Shown piece after piece: positions 29,330-39,740 of a stretch of 64,000 nt of DNA. A program made the position numbers and the translations under genes. Under the pieces are notes generated by a model, which saw only the letters and a program-made list of their open reading frames with translations, did not search any database and was not told the origin of the DNA. Origin of the DNA: Shewanella acanthi (GTDB lineage: Bacteria > Pseudomonadota > Gammaproteobacteria > Enterobacterales > Shewanellaceae); NCBI RefSeq assembly GCF_019457475.1, contig NZ_CP080413.1:1984001-2048000 (forward strand), in the 5' to 3' direction. Numbering within the stretch: the stretch's first letter is position 1; the number at the start of each line of letters is the position of its first letter.

Positions 29330-30277
29330 CTAGTTCACTTCGTAGACATTTACGATATCAATACGTTTAGCGGCATCTAGATCAATATGGCCGCTATTTG
29401 ATATATCCAAAAAGTCAAAAGCGGGTAGGTCAGCTTCTGCTACATCGCCCTTCATCGGCGCATTTGGGTCACGCTTTAATGACACAAAATCAAATTGCTC
29501 ACGGTCAACGCCTTGAGACGGCGCGGTGTTTTGCATTGCCGTGAAAATGGTCTCAATACGGCCTGGATATTGTCTATCCCATTGTTTTAGCATGTCTTTA
29601 ACGGCTTGACGCTTTAGGTTTTCCTGTGAACCGCAGAGGTTGCAAGGGATAATGGGGAATTTTTTAAGCTCGGCGTATTCTTCTAAGTCCTTTTCACGGC
29701 AATAGGCCAGAGGGCGAATAACCACATTGGCACCGTCATCAGACAATAGCTTAGGTGGCATTGCTTTCATCTTGCCGCCGAAGAACATATTGAGGAACAA
29801 GGTTTCGATGATATCGTCCCTGTGGTGACCTAGGGCAATCTTAGTTGCACCAATGCGCTGGGCAAAACCATATAGGGTGCCACGACGTAAACGTGAGCAC
29901 AGTGAGCAGGTCGTTTTACCTTCTGGAATTTTTTCCTTCACAATCGAGTAAGTGTCTTTCTCGAGGATGTGGTACGGAATATTTAAGGTATCGAGGTACG
30001 CAGGCAACACCTCTTCAGGGAAACCGGGTTGTTTTTGATCGAGGTTAACCGCAATAATTTCAAACTGAACCGGTGCACGTTGCTGCAGATTAATCAAAAT
30101 ATCCAGCATAGCGTAACTGTCTTTACCACCACTTAAGCAGCACATTACGCGGTCGCCATCTTCAATCATGTTGTAGTCGGCAATGGCGCTACCCACTTCT
30201 CTGCGCAGACGTTTCTGCAATTTATTCAAACGGGTAGTTTGCTTTTTTGATAATTCTTCAGATGTAACTTCAGACAT
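29330..30277 (-). CDS. ttcA: tRNA 2-thiocytidine synthetase TtcA
   Basis: TtcA adds sulfur to cytidine 32 of certain tRNAs using ATP and an iron-sulfur cluster. The PP-loop is [16 protein letters not shown] and the two cluster-binding motifs are [12 protein letters not shown] and [12 protein letters not shown] chose the ATG at 30277 ([13 protein letters not shown]); an in-frame ATG lies at 30289 and the frame is open to 30400, but the extension overlaps uspE and is not family sequence. At 315 residues it is normal length. Order etrA-uspE-ttcA matches fnr-uspE-ttcA of E. coli. Confidence 0.94.
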   Translation of the reverse strand: MSEVTSEELSKKQTTRLNKLQKRLRREVGSAIADYNMIEDGDRVMCCLSGGKDSYAMLDILINLQQRAPVQFEIIAVNLDQKQPGFPEEVLPAYLDTLNIPYHILEKDTYSIVKEKIPEGKTTCSLCSRLRRGTLYGFAQRIGATKIALGHHRDDIIETLFLNMFFGGKMKAMPPKLLSDDGANVVIRPLAYCREKDLEEYAELKKFPIIPCNLCGSQENLKRQAVKDMLKQWDRQYPGRIETIFTAMQNTAPSQGVDREQFDFVSLKRDPNAPMKGDVAEADLPAFDFLDISNSGHIDLDAAKRIDIVNVYEVN

Positions 30278-30368
30278 AGCTTCCAACATAAAAAACGCGC
30301 CCAGTAACTCAGTTTCAGGGCGCGTATTATTCCAGCTATCGAAGTCGCGGTAAAGAGCACTGTGCTGC

Positions 30369-31301
30369 TTATGCCTGTTCGAGCGGCGATTTATAACCAT
30401 CGGGTTTGATGGCTAGCAGATCGCAGTTAATGCTATCGATGACATGTTCAGCTGTGTTACCAATGAGTGCGGCTGAAAATCCAGTGCGGCCAACCGTTCC
30501 TAAGATAACGAGCTCGGCATCAAGTTGCTCTGCAAGTTCTGGGATAACATCCTCAGGTAAACCTTCTTTGACATGGCAGCGATTAGGGTCAATGCCGTAG
30601 GCGTTGGCAAGGTAATGAACACGCTGTTCGTGCTGCATACGAATGGTATCGTTATAGGTTTGAGCGTCAAAATCGGGTAATTCAATTGCTAGGTTCACTG
30701 GGGTACCAGGATAACCGTTCACCAAGTGGACTTCGGCCGCAAACTTAGTCGCTAAATCCTTGGCATGCTCGATAATCTTGCCATTGAGCATTTGATGATC
30801 GGTATCTTCACTAGCTACGTTTACCGCGCAGAGAATTTTACCGGCTTCCGGCCAATCATGGTCTTTGACCATCAATACCGGTACCGGTGCTTTGCGCATT
30901 AAATGCCAATCGGTTGGGGTAAAAATCACCGCTTTTAACTTGTCGTGGGCATGGGTGCCTTTAACGATTAAGTCGTACTTGCCATTGATGGCATGATTAA
31001 TGATGCTCTCAAAGGGGCGATTATGCCAAATCACTTGGGTATCAATCTGTAAATTCAAGTGTTGATAGGCGGTGAGGAGATCGGCTATCCAAGCTAGGCG
31101 CTGGTCAATTACACCTTGACGCATGGCCTCACGCTCTTGGCTAGACAAAATGGAGGTCATTTCGTAGGAAAAATCGAAGATAGAAAGAAACACCGTCACA
31201 TGGGCATTACTTTTACTGGCTAATGCCACTGCACGGGCGAGGGCAACTTGATGTTCTGTTGTGGGATCAACCACCACCAGTATTTTATGATAGTCCTTCA
31301 T
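30369..31301 (-). CDS. uspE: Universal stress protein E
   Basis: The 310-residue protein has two tandem Usp domains. The first starts [20 protein letters not shown] and ends [15 protein letters not shown]; the second starts [16 protein letters not shown] and ends with the ATP-loop-like [20 protein letters not shown]. UspE takes part in adhesion, motility and stress survival in E. coli. It lies between etrA and ttcA on the same strand and has an FNR/EtrA-like box in its upstream region. Confidence 0.93.
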   Translation of the reverse strand: MKDYHKILVVVDPTTEHQVALARAVALASKSNAHVTVFLSIFDFSYEMTSILSSQEREAMRQGVIDQRLAWIADLLTAYQHLNLQIDTQVIWHNRPFESIINHAINGKYDLIVKGTHAHDKLKAVIFTPTDWHLMRKAPVPVLMVKDHDWPEAGKILCAVNVASEDTDHQMLNGKIIEHAKDLATKFAAEVHLVNGYPGTPVNLAIELPDFDAQTYNDTIRMQHEQRVHYLANAYGIDPNRCHVKEGLPEDVIPELAEQLDAELVILGTVGRTGFSAALIGNTAEHVIDSINCDLLAIKPDGYKSPLEQA

Positions 31302-31359
31302 AGGATGTTCCTTTTTTCATAGGCTCATCTTCATCATGAGCCTTTTGTTGTGTTTTGTA

Positions 31360-31373
31360 TTGTTCTAGATCAA
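31360..31373. promoter_or_regulatory. FNR/EtrA-like box upstream of uspE
   Basis: TTGTTCTAGATCAA matches TTGAT-N4-ATCAA at nine of ten positions. It lies about 60 bases before uspE, between uspE and etrA. Confidence 0.55.
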
Positions 31374-31439
31374 ATCTCTAATCAAAACCAGTACCTAACG
31401 CAAAAAATCCATTTAAAAGACATTCTTATATTGGAAGTA

Positions 31440-32192
31440 CTACCTTGCGATGCGGGCGTTACCCGCTAATAAATTGAGTTCGTTGGGCTCGACGATGGTA
31501 ATGTACTTACCTTTAACTTCGATAAGCCCCGATTTTTGAAAACGGCCTAATAAACGACTGATAGTTTCAACGGTTAAACCTAGATAATTACCAATATCGC
31601 CGCGGGTCATGGTCAGGCGAAATTCTTTGTGGGAAAAGCCACGATTGCCAAAGCGATTAGCCAAGTTACTGATAAAGGCTGCGAGACGTTCTTCAGCATT
31701 CTTTTTACTAAGTAGTAAAATCATTTCCTGATCGCTCATGATTTCATTGCTCATGAGGCGCATGATTTGCTGGCGTAATTTCGGCATAGTGCCTGACAGT
31801 TCATCGAGGACATTAAAGGGGATTTCACAGACCATAGATGTTTCTAATGCTTGGGCAAAACTTTGATGCTGCTGAGCGTGAATGCCATCGAAACCAATCA
31901 CATCGCCTGCGAGATGAAATCCGGTGATTTGTTCATCACCTTGCTCTGTAATAGTGTAACTTTTGATGGTACCCGAACGAATGGCAAACAGTGATTTTAG
32001 CGGGTCACCTGATTTGAAAATCTGCTCACCTTTTTGAATCGGCTTTTTACGTTCGATGATTTCGTCGAGTTGATCGAGTTCGTTGGTATTGAGCGTAAAT
32101 GGGATACAGAGGGTACCCATGCTGCAATCGTGACAATGAATTGTGCATCCACCAGATGCGGGGCGACGGTTTTTATTCTGTTCTATTGTCAT
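31440..32192 (-). CDS. etrA: FNR-family oxygen-responsive regulator EtrA
   Basis: EtrA is the Shewanella FNR homologue, sensing oxygen by a 4Fe-4S cluster. The N-terminal cysteines are [14 protein letters not shown], with a fourth ligand in the middle (SMVCEIPF). The cAMP-fold domain, dimer helix and helix-turn-helix are complete; recognition helix residues [13 protein letters not shown] are the same as in FNR, so the target should be TTGAT-N4-ATCAA. At 250 residues it is full length. Its neighbours include likely targets: cbb3 oxidase and uspE. Confidence 0.96.
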   Translation of the reverse strand: MTIEQNKNRRPASGGCTIHCHDCSMGTLCIPFTLNTNELDQLDEIIERKKPIQKGEQIFKSGDPLKSLFAIRSGTIKSYTITEQGDEQITGFHLAGDVIGFDGIHAQQHQSFAQALETSMVCEIPFNVLDELSGTMPKLRQQIMRLMSNEIMSDQEMILLLSKKNAEERLAAFISNLANRFGNRGFSHKEFRLTMTRGDIGNYLGLTVETISRLLGRFQKSGLIEVKGKYITIVEPNELNLLAGNARIAR

Positions 32193-32247
32193 GTCGGTTC
32201 TCGAGTTAATCCACTAATGTCATGGTAAACCAATTAAGAATGTAGGG

Positions 32248-32952
32248 CTAGTTAAGCTGGGACACCGCGATATATAAAGTTTGCCCGCCAAAACCAATTA
32301 ATACTAATCCGCTCAATAATCTAAAGGTTTTATGCTGTACCCAAAGCGACAGCTGCTTTGCGGCAACCCCCGCACTTAGTAGCGCAGGTAATGTGCCAAG
32401 CCCAAAGGCCAGCATAATCAATCCCCCTTCAATCGCATCCCCTGAGGCCACAGACCAGGTTAGCGTGCTGTACACCAGTCCACAGGGGAGCCAACCCCAG
32501 ATCATTCCAGCGATGATAGCCTGTGAAGGCGTTTTGATAGGTAAAATGTGTTGAGCTAAGGGTTTCAAGCTTTGCCATAATACTTGACCTAAGCGCTCTA
32601 TGTAGGTGATGCCTGCCCAAATTTTGGCAATATAAAGTCCGGTGGCTATCATCATCAACCCCGCGATAATCCGCAGCACCAATAGGTAAGAATCCAATTC
32701 AAACAGATGGCCAAGCATTGCGGAAGAACCGCCAACCAAGGTGCCTGCAAGGGTGTAACTTAAAATCCGACCTAGGTTATAACTTAGCAGGAACGAAAGT
32801 TGATGGGCGAGTTGATTTTGATGATGTGATCCGAGTTTAGGATTAGGTAATTGAGCTGAAAAGGCCCCAACCAAACCTGAGCACATGCCAAAGCAGTGGG
32901 CCGCCCCCATCAAACCGACAAGAAAGGCGCCAGTGATATTATATTCAATCAC
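32248..32952 (-). CDS. DsbD_2/TauE-SafE-like membrane protein linked to cbb3 assembly
   Basis: This 234-residue protein has about six membrane helices. AAHCFGMCSG near the N-terminus and IWGWLPCGLVYSTLTW in the second half hold the conserved Cys-Gly and Pro-Cys-Gly motifs of the family of sulfite-exporter-like proteins found at the end of cco assembly operons. It overlaps ccoS by four bases (ATGA), so it is translationally coupled. A role in copper or heme delivery is inferred from position only. Confidence 0.8.
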   Translation of the reverse strand: MIEYNITGAFLVGLMGAAHCFGMCSGLVGAFSAQLPNPKLGSHHQNQLAHQLSFLLSYNLGRILSYTLAGTLVGGSSAMLGHLFELDSYLLVLRIIAGLMMIATGLYIAKIWAGITYIERLGQVLWQSLKPLAQHILPIKTPSQAIIAGMIWGWLPCGLVYSTLTWSVASGDAIEGGLIMLAFGLGTLPALLSAGVAAKQLSLWVQHKTFRLLSGLVLIGFGGQTLYIAVSQLN

Positions 32953-33158
32953 AGTGGCAGGCCTTTATCCTGTGCAGTTGAACTTGCTGAAGGGTGGTCA
33001 CTCGACGTAGGTTTTTTGGGTTCTTCATCAAATAGTATCGACACGCTTTGTCTGTCTAAATCATCAAATTGCTCCGATTTAACCGCCCAAAAGAAGACGG
33101 CGACGGCAATCATAACGAAGATCATCGCGATAGGGATTAAGACATAAATAATGCTCAT
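32949..33158 (-). CDS. ccoS: Cytochrome cbb3 oxidase maturation protein CcoS
   Basis: This is a 69-residue protein with one N-terminal helix (IIYVLIPIAMIFVMIAVAVF) and the conserved FFWAVKSEQFDDLD patch of CcoS. It is needed for cofactor insertion in CcoN. It lies between ccoI and the coupled membrane-protein gene. Confidence 0.92.
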   Translation of the reverse strand: MSIIYVLIPIAMIFVMIAVAVFFWAVKSEQFDDLDRQSVSILFDEEPKKPTSSDHPSASSTAQDKGLPL

Positions 33159-33239
33159 GGCACGATCCTATTTGTTATTGTTATGGTTTAAAGTGCTAAT
33201 GTTTAAAGCTCAAATATCCAATAAGTTAAATTAAAATAC

Positions 33240-35633
33240 CTATTGTTTAAACCGCAGCAGTCGCAAACTGTTCGCCACGACAATGAGGGAACTTGCCGAC
33301 ATGCCAAGTGCGGCAATATAGGGCGCCACATGGCCAGTGACCGCTAGCGGTAAAATAAGGGCATTATAACCAATGGCCCACAGCAAATTTTGCCGAATAA
33401 TATTATTGGTCAGTGTAGCAACCGAAACTGCCTGAGTGAAGCGTGATAAATGGTCACCGAGGAGGATTAAATCGGCGCTGTTTTTAGCAATCGCACTGCC
33501 ACTCCCCATGGCGACGGATAAATCGGCTCCCGCCAAGACTGGCGCATCATTAATGCCATCGCCGAACATGGCGACAGGGTGTGTTTGCTGCAATTGTTTC
33601 ACAAGTTTGAGTTTGCCTTCGGGTGTTAACCCTGTATGCACATCTTCAATTGCGAGTGTTTGTGCTAACTGCTTCACATGCCCAGAACTGTCGCCGCTGG
33701 CGATACTGACCTTTAGGCCCCGTTGTTTAAGCTCAGATACGGTGAGTAGACTGTCGCATCGGACATTGTCATTGATTTCAATCGCCGCAATTGGCTGGTT
33801 TTGATCTTTAATGACTCGCGAAAGCCAAATTTGCTGTTTCGCACTATTTTCCTCGGCTCCCGTGAAAATGGCATTGCCAATACGATACTGACAGCCGTTG
33901 ATGACAGCTTGAATACCAAACCCTACCTCATGGTGGATATCTTCTACTTTAAATTGATGATCAACATAGGGCGCGAAGGCGGCAGCAATGGGGTGACGCG
34001 AGCTAGATTCAAGTGCTGCAGCAATGGCCAGAACCTGCTCTTTAGGCAATTCACTCAATAAGGTGATGTCACCAACCGATAACGTACCGCAGGTGAGGGT
34101 GCCTGTCTTATCAAACACCACATGCTTTATTTTCGGTAGCTTTTCGAACACGCCCGCTTTACGCGTGATAATACCTAAGCGAGTAAAAATGGCGGTTGCA
34201 CAGGTTACTGCGGTTGGCGTTGCTAACGCCAAAGCGCAGGGGCAGGTAGCTACCAGGACTGAGAGGGTGACCCAAAAGGCATCGTCAGGTGAGATTTGAT
34301 GCCAAACAAGATACGTTATCAGCGCGATGGTAAGGATAGTACCGGAGAAATAACGGGAAAGTTTATCCGCTAGCAGGGCTACTGCCGGCTTAGTGTTTGA
34401 TGCTAGTTCCTGCAGGCGAATGATTTCAGCAACCAATTGATCTTGCCCAAGCGCGGTAACTTTTATCTTAAGCGGTTGCTCTATGTTAATCGTACCCGCA
34501 TAGACTTCACTATTGGCTTGCTTATCAATTGGCATTTGCTCACCGGTCAGCATCGCCTCATTAATGCTACTGTGACCTTCAACCACCATTCCATCGGCGG
34601 CAACCATCTCACCGGGTTTCACTAAAATAATATCGTTTAATCGCAATTTCTTTGCTGGGATTTCTTCAATATTGTTATCCGTGACCAGATGCGCCGTTAA
34701 CGGTACTAACTTATGCAAATTACTGGAGCTTACCGATGCCTTTTGCCGCGCCTTTTGCTCGAAATAACGTCCAAGCAGCAGGAAGAAGGTAAACATAGAA
34801 ACCGATTCGAAATACACCTCGCCAGTGCCTTTTACGGTGGCAAAACAGCTGGCGACATAGGCGCCGCCGATGGCGATGGATACTGACACATCCATATTGA
34901 GCTTGCCGCTTAGTAAGGTACGAATGGCACTGAAATAAAATGGTTGAGCGGAATAGAGTACAACGGGGGTCGCGAATATCATACTGACCCAGCGGAAATA
35001 ATCACGGTACTGCACGTCAAGATCGGTAAAATAGCCCGTATAGAGCGCCAAGGCGAACATCATTACCTGCATAGTGGCAAAACCCGCTAAGCCTAAACGC
35101 AGCAAAAATTTGCGGCTATTGTGCTTTGCCAATTGTTCCTGCTCATCTACCTGATAGGGCGCAGCCTGATATCCAATACGGCTAATTTGCCCCAAAATAT
35201 CACTGAGTTTGATTTGGGTGTTATCCCAAGTGATCATCGCCCGCTGTGTAGTGGAATTGACCATCACTTGTTGGATGCCACTAAGCTGTTTTACCTTATG
35301 TTCAATTAACCAAGCACAGGCGGCGCAGGTGATGCCATCAATTGAAAGCGACACCGAATCAATGCTGTCCTTTGAGTGAACAAAATCCTGCTGTACTTCG
35401 GGTAAGTCGTAGGCACTAAAAGCATTAAGCGCGTCGGGCACTAGTGCGGTTTGTTTGCTACCCGGCTCAGTGCGAAATTTGTAATAACTTAAAAGACCCG
35501 CATCGACAATCGCTTGGGAGACAGCTTGGCAACCCGGACAACACATGAGTTCATCATTACCGTTGATATGGGTGACAAATTGATTGCCTGTCAATACAGG
35601 CTCATTACAGTGAAAACAACTTAAGACTGTCAT
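33240..35633 (-). CDS. ccoI: Copper-translocating P-type ATPase CcoI/FixI
   Basis: CcoI exports or delivers copper to the cbb3 oxidase. The N-terminus has a Cys-rich zinc-finger-like part (CFHCNEPV, CCPGCQAV) and a heavy-metal domain with GITCAACAWLIEHKV. The transmembrane CPC motif is VATCPCALALATPTAV, the phosphorylation site FDKTGTLT, and the hinge MFGDGINDAPVL. At 797 residues it is full length. It is in the assembly operon ccoH-ccoI-ccoS. Confidence 0.95.
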   Translation of the reverse strand: MTVLSCFHCNEPVLTGNQFVTHINGNDELMCCPGCQAVSQAIVDAGLLSYYKFRTEPGSKQTALVPDALNAFSAYDLPEVQQDFVHSKDSIDSVSLSIDGITCAACAWLIEHKVKQLSGIQQVMVNSTTQRAMITWDNTQIKLSDILGQISRIGYQAAPYQVDEQEQLAKHNSRKFLLRLGLAGFATMQVMMFALALYTGYFTDLDVQYRDYFRWVSMIFATPVVLYSAQPFYFSAIRTLLSGKLNMDVSVSIAIGGAYVASCFATVKGTGEVYFESVSMFTFFLLLGRYFEQKARQKASVSSSNLHKLVPLTAHLVTDNNIEEIPAKKLRLNDIILVKPGEMVAADGMVVEGHSSINEAMLTGEQMPIDKQANSEVYAGTINIEQPLKIKVTALGQDQLVAEIIRLQELASNTKPAVALLADKLSRYFSGTILTIALITYLVWHQISPDDAFWVTLSVLVATCPCALALATPTAVTCATAIFTRLGIITRKAGVFEKLPKIKHVVFDKTGTLTCGTLSVGDITLLSELPKEQVLAIAAALESSSRHPIAAAFAPYVDHQFKVEDIHHEVGFGIQAVINGCQYRIGNAIFTGAEENSAKQQIWLSRVIKDQNQPIAAIEINDNVRCDSLLTVSELKQRGLKVSIASGDSSGHVKQLAQTLAIEDVHTGLTPEGKLKLVKQLQQTHPVAMFGDGINDAPVLAGADLSVAMGSGSAIAKNSADLILLGDHLSRFTQAVSVATLTNNIIRQNLLWAIGYNALILPLAVTGHVAPYIAALGMSASSLIVVANSLRLLRFKQ

Positions 35634-35672
35634 AGGAATACTTCTAGTTCATCACCGATAATGAAAGCTGAA

Positions 35673-36149
35673 TTAGTTCAACCACACTTGGACGTTATCT
35701 TTTAGTTCTACGCGTTGATGAATGCGCCACTTCCCATCAAACCCTTCAAGGCGTACCTCCCAAGCCCCTGTCAGCACTTCGGGTAGGGTGATACGATATA
35801 CACGGTTGGCATCGGCAGTGACTGTCAGTTTAATGTCTTTGTCTGCAATTGTTGGGTGGTAAAATTCAACTTTCAATGCAGCTTGATACTCTGGACCTCC
35901 GTGCTGGGTCAACAGTAGTTGTTGATGCTGCTCTAGTTGCCACTGCATGCCAATTTGCTTGGCATATTTAACTTTGCTGAGATCCATATTGATGGCTTTA
36001 CCATCCTTGTAATAATCGGTCGCCACAAGGGAATCTGAGTTTGTGATGGCAATTTTTAGGGTGGCGAAACTCGCAATGACAGCGCATAAAGGCAGAATAA
36101 TGAGAAACCAAGGCCAAAACTGCTTATACCAGGGTTGTTGTTCGATCAT
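35673..36149 (-). CDS. ccoH: cbb3 oxidase assembly protein FixH/CcoH
   Basis: A single N-terminal helix (FWPWFLIILPLCAVIASFAT) precedes a periplasmic domain with the family signature VATDYYKDGKAIN. CcoH is required for stable cbb3 assembly. The ATG at 36149 has GGA seven bases upstream; the frame also opens at 36161. Length from 36149 is 158 residues. It lies after the ccoP terminator and starts the maturation gene set. Confidence 0.9.
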   Translation of the reverse strand: MIEQQPWYKQFWPWFLIILPLCAVIASFATLKIAITNSDSLVATDYYKDGKAINMDLSKVKYAKQIGMQWQLEQHQQLLLTQHGGPEYQAALKVEFYHPTIADKDIKLTVTADANRVYRITLPEVLTGAWEVRLEGFDGKWRIHQRVELKDNVQVWLN

Positions 36150-36208
36150 GTCTAATTCCATTATGAATTTTGTGCCATTTTACCGTTAAAACAGGGCATT
36201 AGCACCTT

Positions 36209-36242
36209 AAAAAAAAGGCCTCGATAGGGTCGAGGCCTTATT
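36209..36242 (-). terminator. Intrinsic terminator of ccoNOQP
   Basis: AAGGCCTCGA and TCGAGGCCTT pair around a short loop. On the minus strand the stem runs into eight T residues, separating the oxidase operon from ccoHIS. Confidence 0.88.
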
Positions 36243-36256
36243 CCAGCTTATGTTAA

Positions 36257-37225
36257 CTACTTGTTCGACAAGCTATAAACATAAGCTGATATAACGTGAA
36301 CTTTCTCTTCACCGAGAACATCCTTCCAAGCAGGCATGACACCAGCACGGCCATGCTTGAGGGTCTCTTCGATCATGCCACGACTGCCACCGTATAACCA
36401 AACATCGTCGGTTAAGTCAGGAGCACCCATTAGCTTGTTACCTTTCGCGTCCATACCATGGCAGGCAAAACAGCCTTTCATGAATGAACCTTGGCCCTGT
36501 GCAGCCAAAGTTGCATCGTGTTCACGGCCTGATAACTTAACGACATATTCGGCAAGACCGGCAATTTCGCTATCATCAATTGGCAGACCACCTTTAGGGG
36601 GCATCATACCATGGCGTCCGTTCATGATAGTGGTTTTGATGGTTGCCAAATCGCCACCATATAACCAATCACTGTCTGTCAGGTTCGGGAAGCCCTTGCT
36701 ACCGCGTGCATCAGAACCATGGCACTGAGCACAGTTTTGCAAGAACAAACGACCACCCACTTTTAGTGCCTCTTGGTTTTTCACCAGCTCCTCGAGTGGT
36801 GTTGCCAAGTAAGCCGCGAAAATTGGGCCATATTTATCGTTAGCGTGTTTGACTTCCTGATCGTACTGCACATAACGGCCTTCTTTGGCTGCTAATTCAA
36901 TCGCAGCAGCAGAATCGGCCTTAATGCCTTTTTCTGTACCGATGCTTTGGTTAGAGCTAGTCCAATTAAGTAGGCCTTGGTAGTTACCTAAGCCAGGGAA
37001 CAAGGCTAGGTAAATTAAACCAAACACGATTGTGATATAGAACATATAACTCCACCATTTTGGCAGTGGGTTATTGAGTTCTTCGATACCATCGAAACTG
37101 TGCCCCATAGATTCACCTTCTTCTACGTGCGTATTGTTCTTAGAACAGGCGCGCAGCAGGAAGATACATCCAGCAATCACAATTAACGAGAGTACGCTAA
37201 TCCAAATACTCCAGAAGCTACTCAT
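36257..37225 (-). CDS. ccoP: Cytochrome cbb3 oxidase diheme subunit CcoP
   Basis: CcoP passes electrons to CcoO/CcoN. Two hydrophobic helices lie in the first 75 residues, followed by two cytochrome c domains with CAQCHG and CFACHG and distal Met ligands (MMPPKGG, VMPAWKD). At 322 residues it is normal. Its start codon overlaps the ccoQ stop (TAATG). Confidence 0.95.
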   Translation of the reverse strand: MSSFWSIWISVLSLIVIAGCIFLLRACSKNNTHVEEGESMGHSFDGIEELNNPLPKWWSYMFYITIVFGLIYLALFPGLGNYQGLLNWTSSNQSIGTEKGIKADSAAAIELAAKEGRYVQYDQEVKHANDKYGPIFAAYLATPLEELVKNQEALKVGGRLFLQNCAQCHGSDARGSKGFPNLTDSDWLYGGDLATIKTTIMNGRHGMMPPKGGLPIDDSEIAGLAEYVVKLSGREHDATLAAQGQGSFMKGCFACHGMDAKGNKLMGAPDLTDDVWLYGGSRGMIEETLKHGRAGVMPAWKDVLGEEKVHVISAYVYSLSNK

Positions 37226-37401
37226 TACTTATTCTCTCCTGAGTCCTTCGATACCTTTGTGAGTTCCTCATCGGAAAACACTAGGTTAGCTGCTTCATCA
37301 AAGGCTTTTTGACGACGCGAGCTATATGCCCAAGCAAATATACCGACGAAGGTCAGCATCACAATGAGGGTTAATATTCCTTGTAATGTGCCGTAATCCA
37401 T
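37225..37401 (-). CDS. ccoQ: Cytochrome cbb3 oxidase subunit CcoQ
   Basis: A 58-residue reading frame lies exactly between ccoO and ccoP. It begins MDYGTLQGILTLIVMLTFVG with a single helix and continues IFAWAYSSRRQKAFDEAANL, the CcoQ pattern. It has TAATG coupling to ccoP and starts 11 bases after the ccoO stop. CcoQ stabilises CcoP in the complex. Confidence 0.92.
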   Translation of the reverse strand: MDYGTLQGILTLIVMLTFVGIFAWAYSSRRQKAFDEAANLVFSDEELTKVSKDSGENK

Positions 37402-37412
37402 ATATTGCCTCC

Positions 37413-38039
37413 TTATTTGAGTGCGTGACCCAAAGACTGAAGATATGCAATCAAGGCTTCGAGTTCGGTTTTACCTTCTACCGCCTTCTGAGCACCTGCA
37501 ATTTCTTCGTCGGTGTATAGATCGTTACCCTTGTAACCGCCTTTATGCATGTTACGTAGAATAGTCATCTTGTCACCGGTCAATTTGCCGTCTAGCTTAT
37601 TCTCGGCAAGCCAAGGGAAGCCTGGCATATTCGATTGGGGTACCACTGCACGTGGGTCAATCATGTGAACTTCATGCCATTTGTCGCTGTAGCGACCACC
37701 CACACGGGCCAAATCTGGGCCTGTACGTTTAGACCCCCATTGGAAAGGGTGATCCCAAACGGATTCACCGGCCACAGAGTAGTGACCGTAGCGCTCAGTT
37801 TCAGCACGAAGAGGGCGGATCATTTGGCTGTGGCAGTTGTAACAACCTTCACGCACATAAATATCGCGACCTTCAAGCTGCAGCGCTGTATAAGGCTTTA
37901 AACCTTCAACGGGTTCAGTGGTGTCCTTTTGGAAAATCAGCGGCGTGATCTCAACCAAGCTACCAAAGCTGATAGCAATCACGGTAAAGATCGCGAGCAA
38001 TCCGATGTTTTTCTCAACTATTTCATGATTAAATTTCAT
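37413..38039 (-). CDS. ccoO: Cytochrome cbb3 oxidase monoheme subunit CcoO
   Basis: This 208-residue membrane-anchored cytochrome c has one N-terminal helix and the heme motif [12 protein letters not shown], with distal ligand region [11 protein letters not shown]. It accepts electrons from CcoP and donates to CcoN. It lies 12 bases after ccoN. Confidence 0.95.
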   Translation of the reverse strand: MKFNHEIVEKNIGLLAIFTVIAISFGSLVEITPLIFQKDTTEPVEGLKPYTALQLEGRDIYVREGCYNCHSQMIRPLRAETERYGHYSVAGESVWDHPFQWGSKRTGPDLARVGGRYSDKWHEVHMIDPRAVVPQSNMPGFPWLAENKLDGKLTGDKMTILRNMHKGGYKGNDLYTDEEIAGAQKAVEGKTELEALIAYLQSLGHALK

Positions 38040-38051
38040 CGTAATTGCTCC

Positions 38052-39485
38052 TTAAGCTGCGTTTGCTTCAGCCAGTGCTGGCAATGAATCTTTAGGGGCT
38101 TTCACGGTGCGGAAAACGTTATATGCCATTAACAACATACCGGTCACGAAGAAACAGCCACCGAGGAAACGGACAAAGTAGAATGGATAAGACGCTTCTA
38201 GACCTTCAACAAAGCTATAGGTCAAGGTACCGTCAGCGTTTACTGCACGCCACATTAGACCTTGCATTACACCCGAAATCCACATTGCAACGATATACAG
38301 TACAGTACCGATAGTCGCTAACCAGAAATGGACGTTGACTAACTGAGTGCTATACATGCGGCCATGGCCATAAAGTACTGGCACTAAGTGGTAAAGTGAA
38401 CCAATAGACACCATCGCTACCCAGCCTAGCGCGCCTGAGTGAACGTGACCTACGGTCCAGTCTGTGTAGTGGGAGAGGGCGTTAACCGTCTTGATTGCCA
38501 TCATTGGGCCTTCAAAGGTAGACATACCGTAGAATGACAATGAAACAACTAGGAAACGCAATACAGGATCGGTACGCAGTTTGTGCCAGGCACCAGATAA
38601 GGTCATGATACCGTTGATCATACCACCCCATGAAGGCGCGAATAGGATCAGCGACATTACCATACCTAATGACTGGGTCCAGTCAGGCAGCGCAGTGTAA
38701 TGTAAATGGTGAGGGCCAGCCCAAATATAAAGTGCAATCAACGCCCAGAAGTGGACGATAGACAGACGGTAAGAATAAACAGGACGACCTGCTTGCTTAG
38801 GAACGAAGTAATACATCATCCCCAAGAAGCCAGCTGTAAGTAAGAAACCTACCGCATTATGACCATACCACCATTGCACCATTGCATCGACGGCGCCACT
38901 GTACATTGAGTAAGACTTAAATAAGCTTACTGGCACAGCCATTGAGTTAACAATGTGAAGTACGGCAACGGTAATGATAAATGCACCAAAGAACCAGTTC
39001 GCGACATAAATATGCGATGTTGTTCGTTTGATAATAGTGCCGAAGAACACTACTGCATAGGAAACCCAAACGATCGCAATAGCGATATCGATTGGCCATT
39101 CTAATTCAGCATATTCTTTACCACTGGTGTAACCCAATGGCAGGGTAATGACGGCTGATAGAATGATGGCTTGCCAACCCCAGAAGGTAAATGCGGCTAA
39201 TTTAGGCGCAAATAAACGGGTTTGACAGGTGCGTTGTACGACATAATAGGATGTTGCGAAAAGGGCTGATGTTCCGAACGCGAAAATCACCGCATTGGTG
39301 TGTAATGGTCGCAAGCGACTATACGTTAACCAAGGGGTATCGAAGTTCAGATGTGGCCAGATTAACTGAGCCGCAATCAATACACCGACTGACATACCAA
39401 CAATACCCCACAATACAGTGGTTAAGGCAAATTGGCGGACAATGGTGTAATTGTAATCAGCGCCGGTTGGCTGGGAATGGTTCAT
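38052..39485 (-). CDS. ccoN: Cytochrome cbb3 oxidase catalytic subunit CcoN
   Basis: CcoN is the heme-copper subunit that reduces oxygen under microaerobic conditions. It has about twelve helices; [20 protein letters not shown] and [17 protein letters not shown] carry the His ligands of the low-spin heme, CuB and the high-spin heme. Of two consecutive ATGs I prefer the second (39485, [12 protein letters not shown]), seven bases after GGAAG. Length is 477 residues. A perfect EtrA box lies about 200 bases upstream. Confidence 0.95.
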   Translation of the reverse strand: MNHSQPTGADYNYTIVRQFALTTVLWGIVGMSVGVLIAAQLIWPHLNFDTPWLTYSRLRPLHTNAVIFAFGTSALFATSYYVVQRTCQTRLFAPKLAAFTFWGWQAIILSAVITLPLGYTSGKEYAELEWPIDIAIAIVWVSYAVVFFGTIIKRTTSHIYVANWFFGAFIITVAVLHIVNSMAVPVSLFKSYSMYSGAVDAMVQWWYGHNAVGFLLTAGFLGMMYYFVPKQAGRPVYSYRLSIVHFWALIALYIWAGPHHLHYTALPDWTQSLGMVMSLILFAPSWGGMINGIMTLSGAWHKLRTDPVLRFLVVSLSFYGMSTFEGPMMAIKTVNALSHYTDWTVGHVHSGALGWVAMVSIGSLYHLVPVLYGHGRMYSTQLVNVHFWLATIGTVLYIVAMWISGVMQGLMWRAVNADGTLTYSFVEGLEASYPFYFVRFLGGCFFVTGMLLMAYNVFRTVKAPKDSLPALAEANAA

Positions 39486-39680
39486 CATAATGCTTCCACT
39501 GCTTATTACTTTTCTTTTAGTAAAGCGAACTTTACCTGTTTATAGTGGCACAGAGCGGCTTTCCCTATTCGGGTTTTCACTCCGTGTCAATGCGTTAACC
39601 TCACATTAATGCTCAAAAGTAAGGCTAGACGATGATACTTGAGCATAGTCGAAAAAGAAACCGAAGATAGCCTTAGAAAG

Positions 39681-39694
39681 TTGATCCAGATCAA
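39681..39694. promoter_or_regulatory. Perfect FNR/EtrA box between ccoN and a divergent gene
   Basis: TTGATCCAGATCAA is an exact match to TTGAT-N4-ATCAA. It lies 196 bases before ccoN and 47 bases before the divergent gene at 39741. The etrA gene itself is 7 kb away in the same block. Confidence 0.75.
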
Positions 39695-39740
39695 CCTCTG
39701 CAATAGAATGTTAACATCTTGCAATGGAAGGTTAAAATTT

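Noticed and set aside
31318..31343. Hairpin AGGCTCAT/ATGAGCCT as terminator of etrA
   Set aside because: The T run follows on the plus strand, away from etrA; at most it is a leader structure of uspE.
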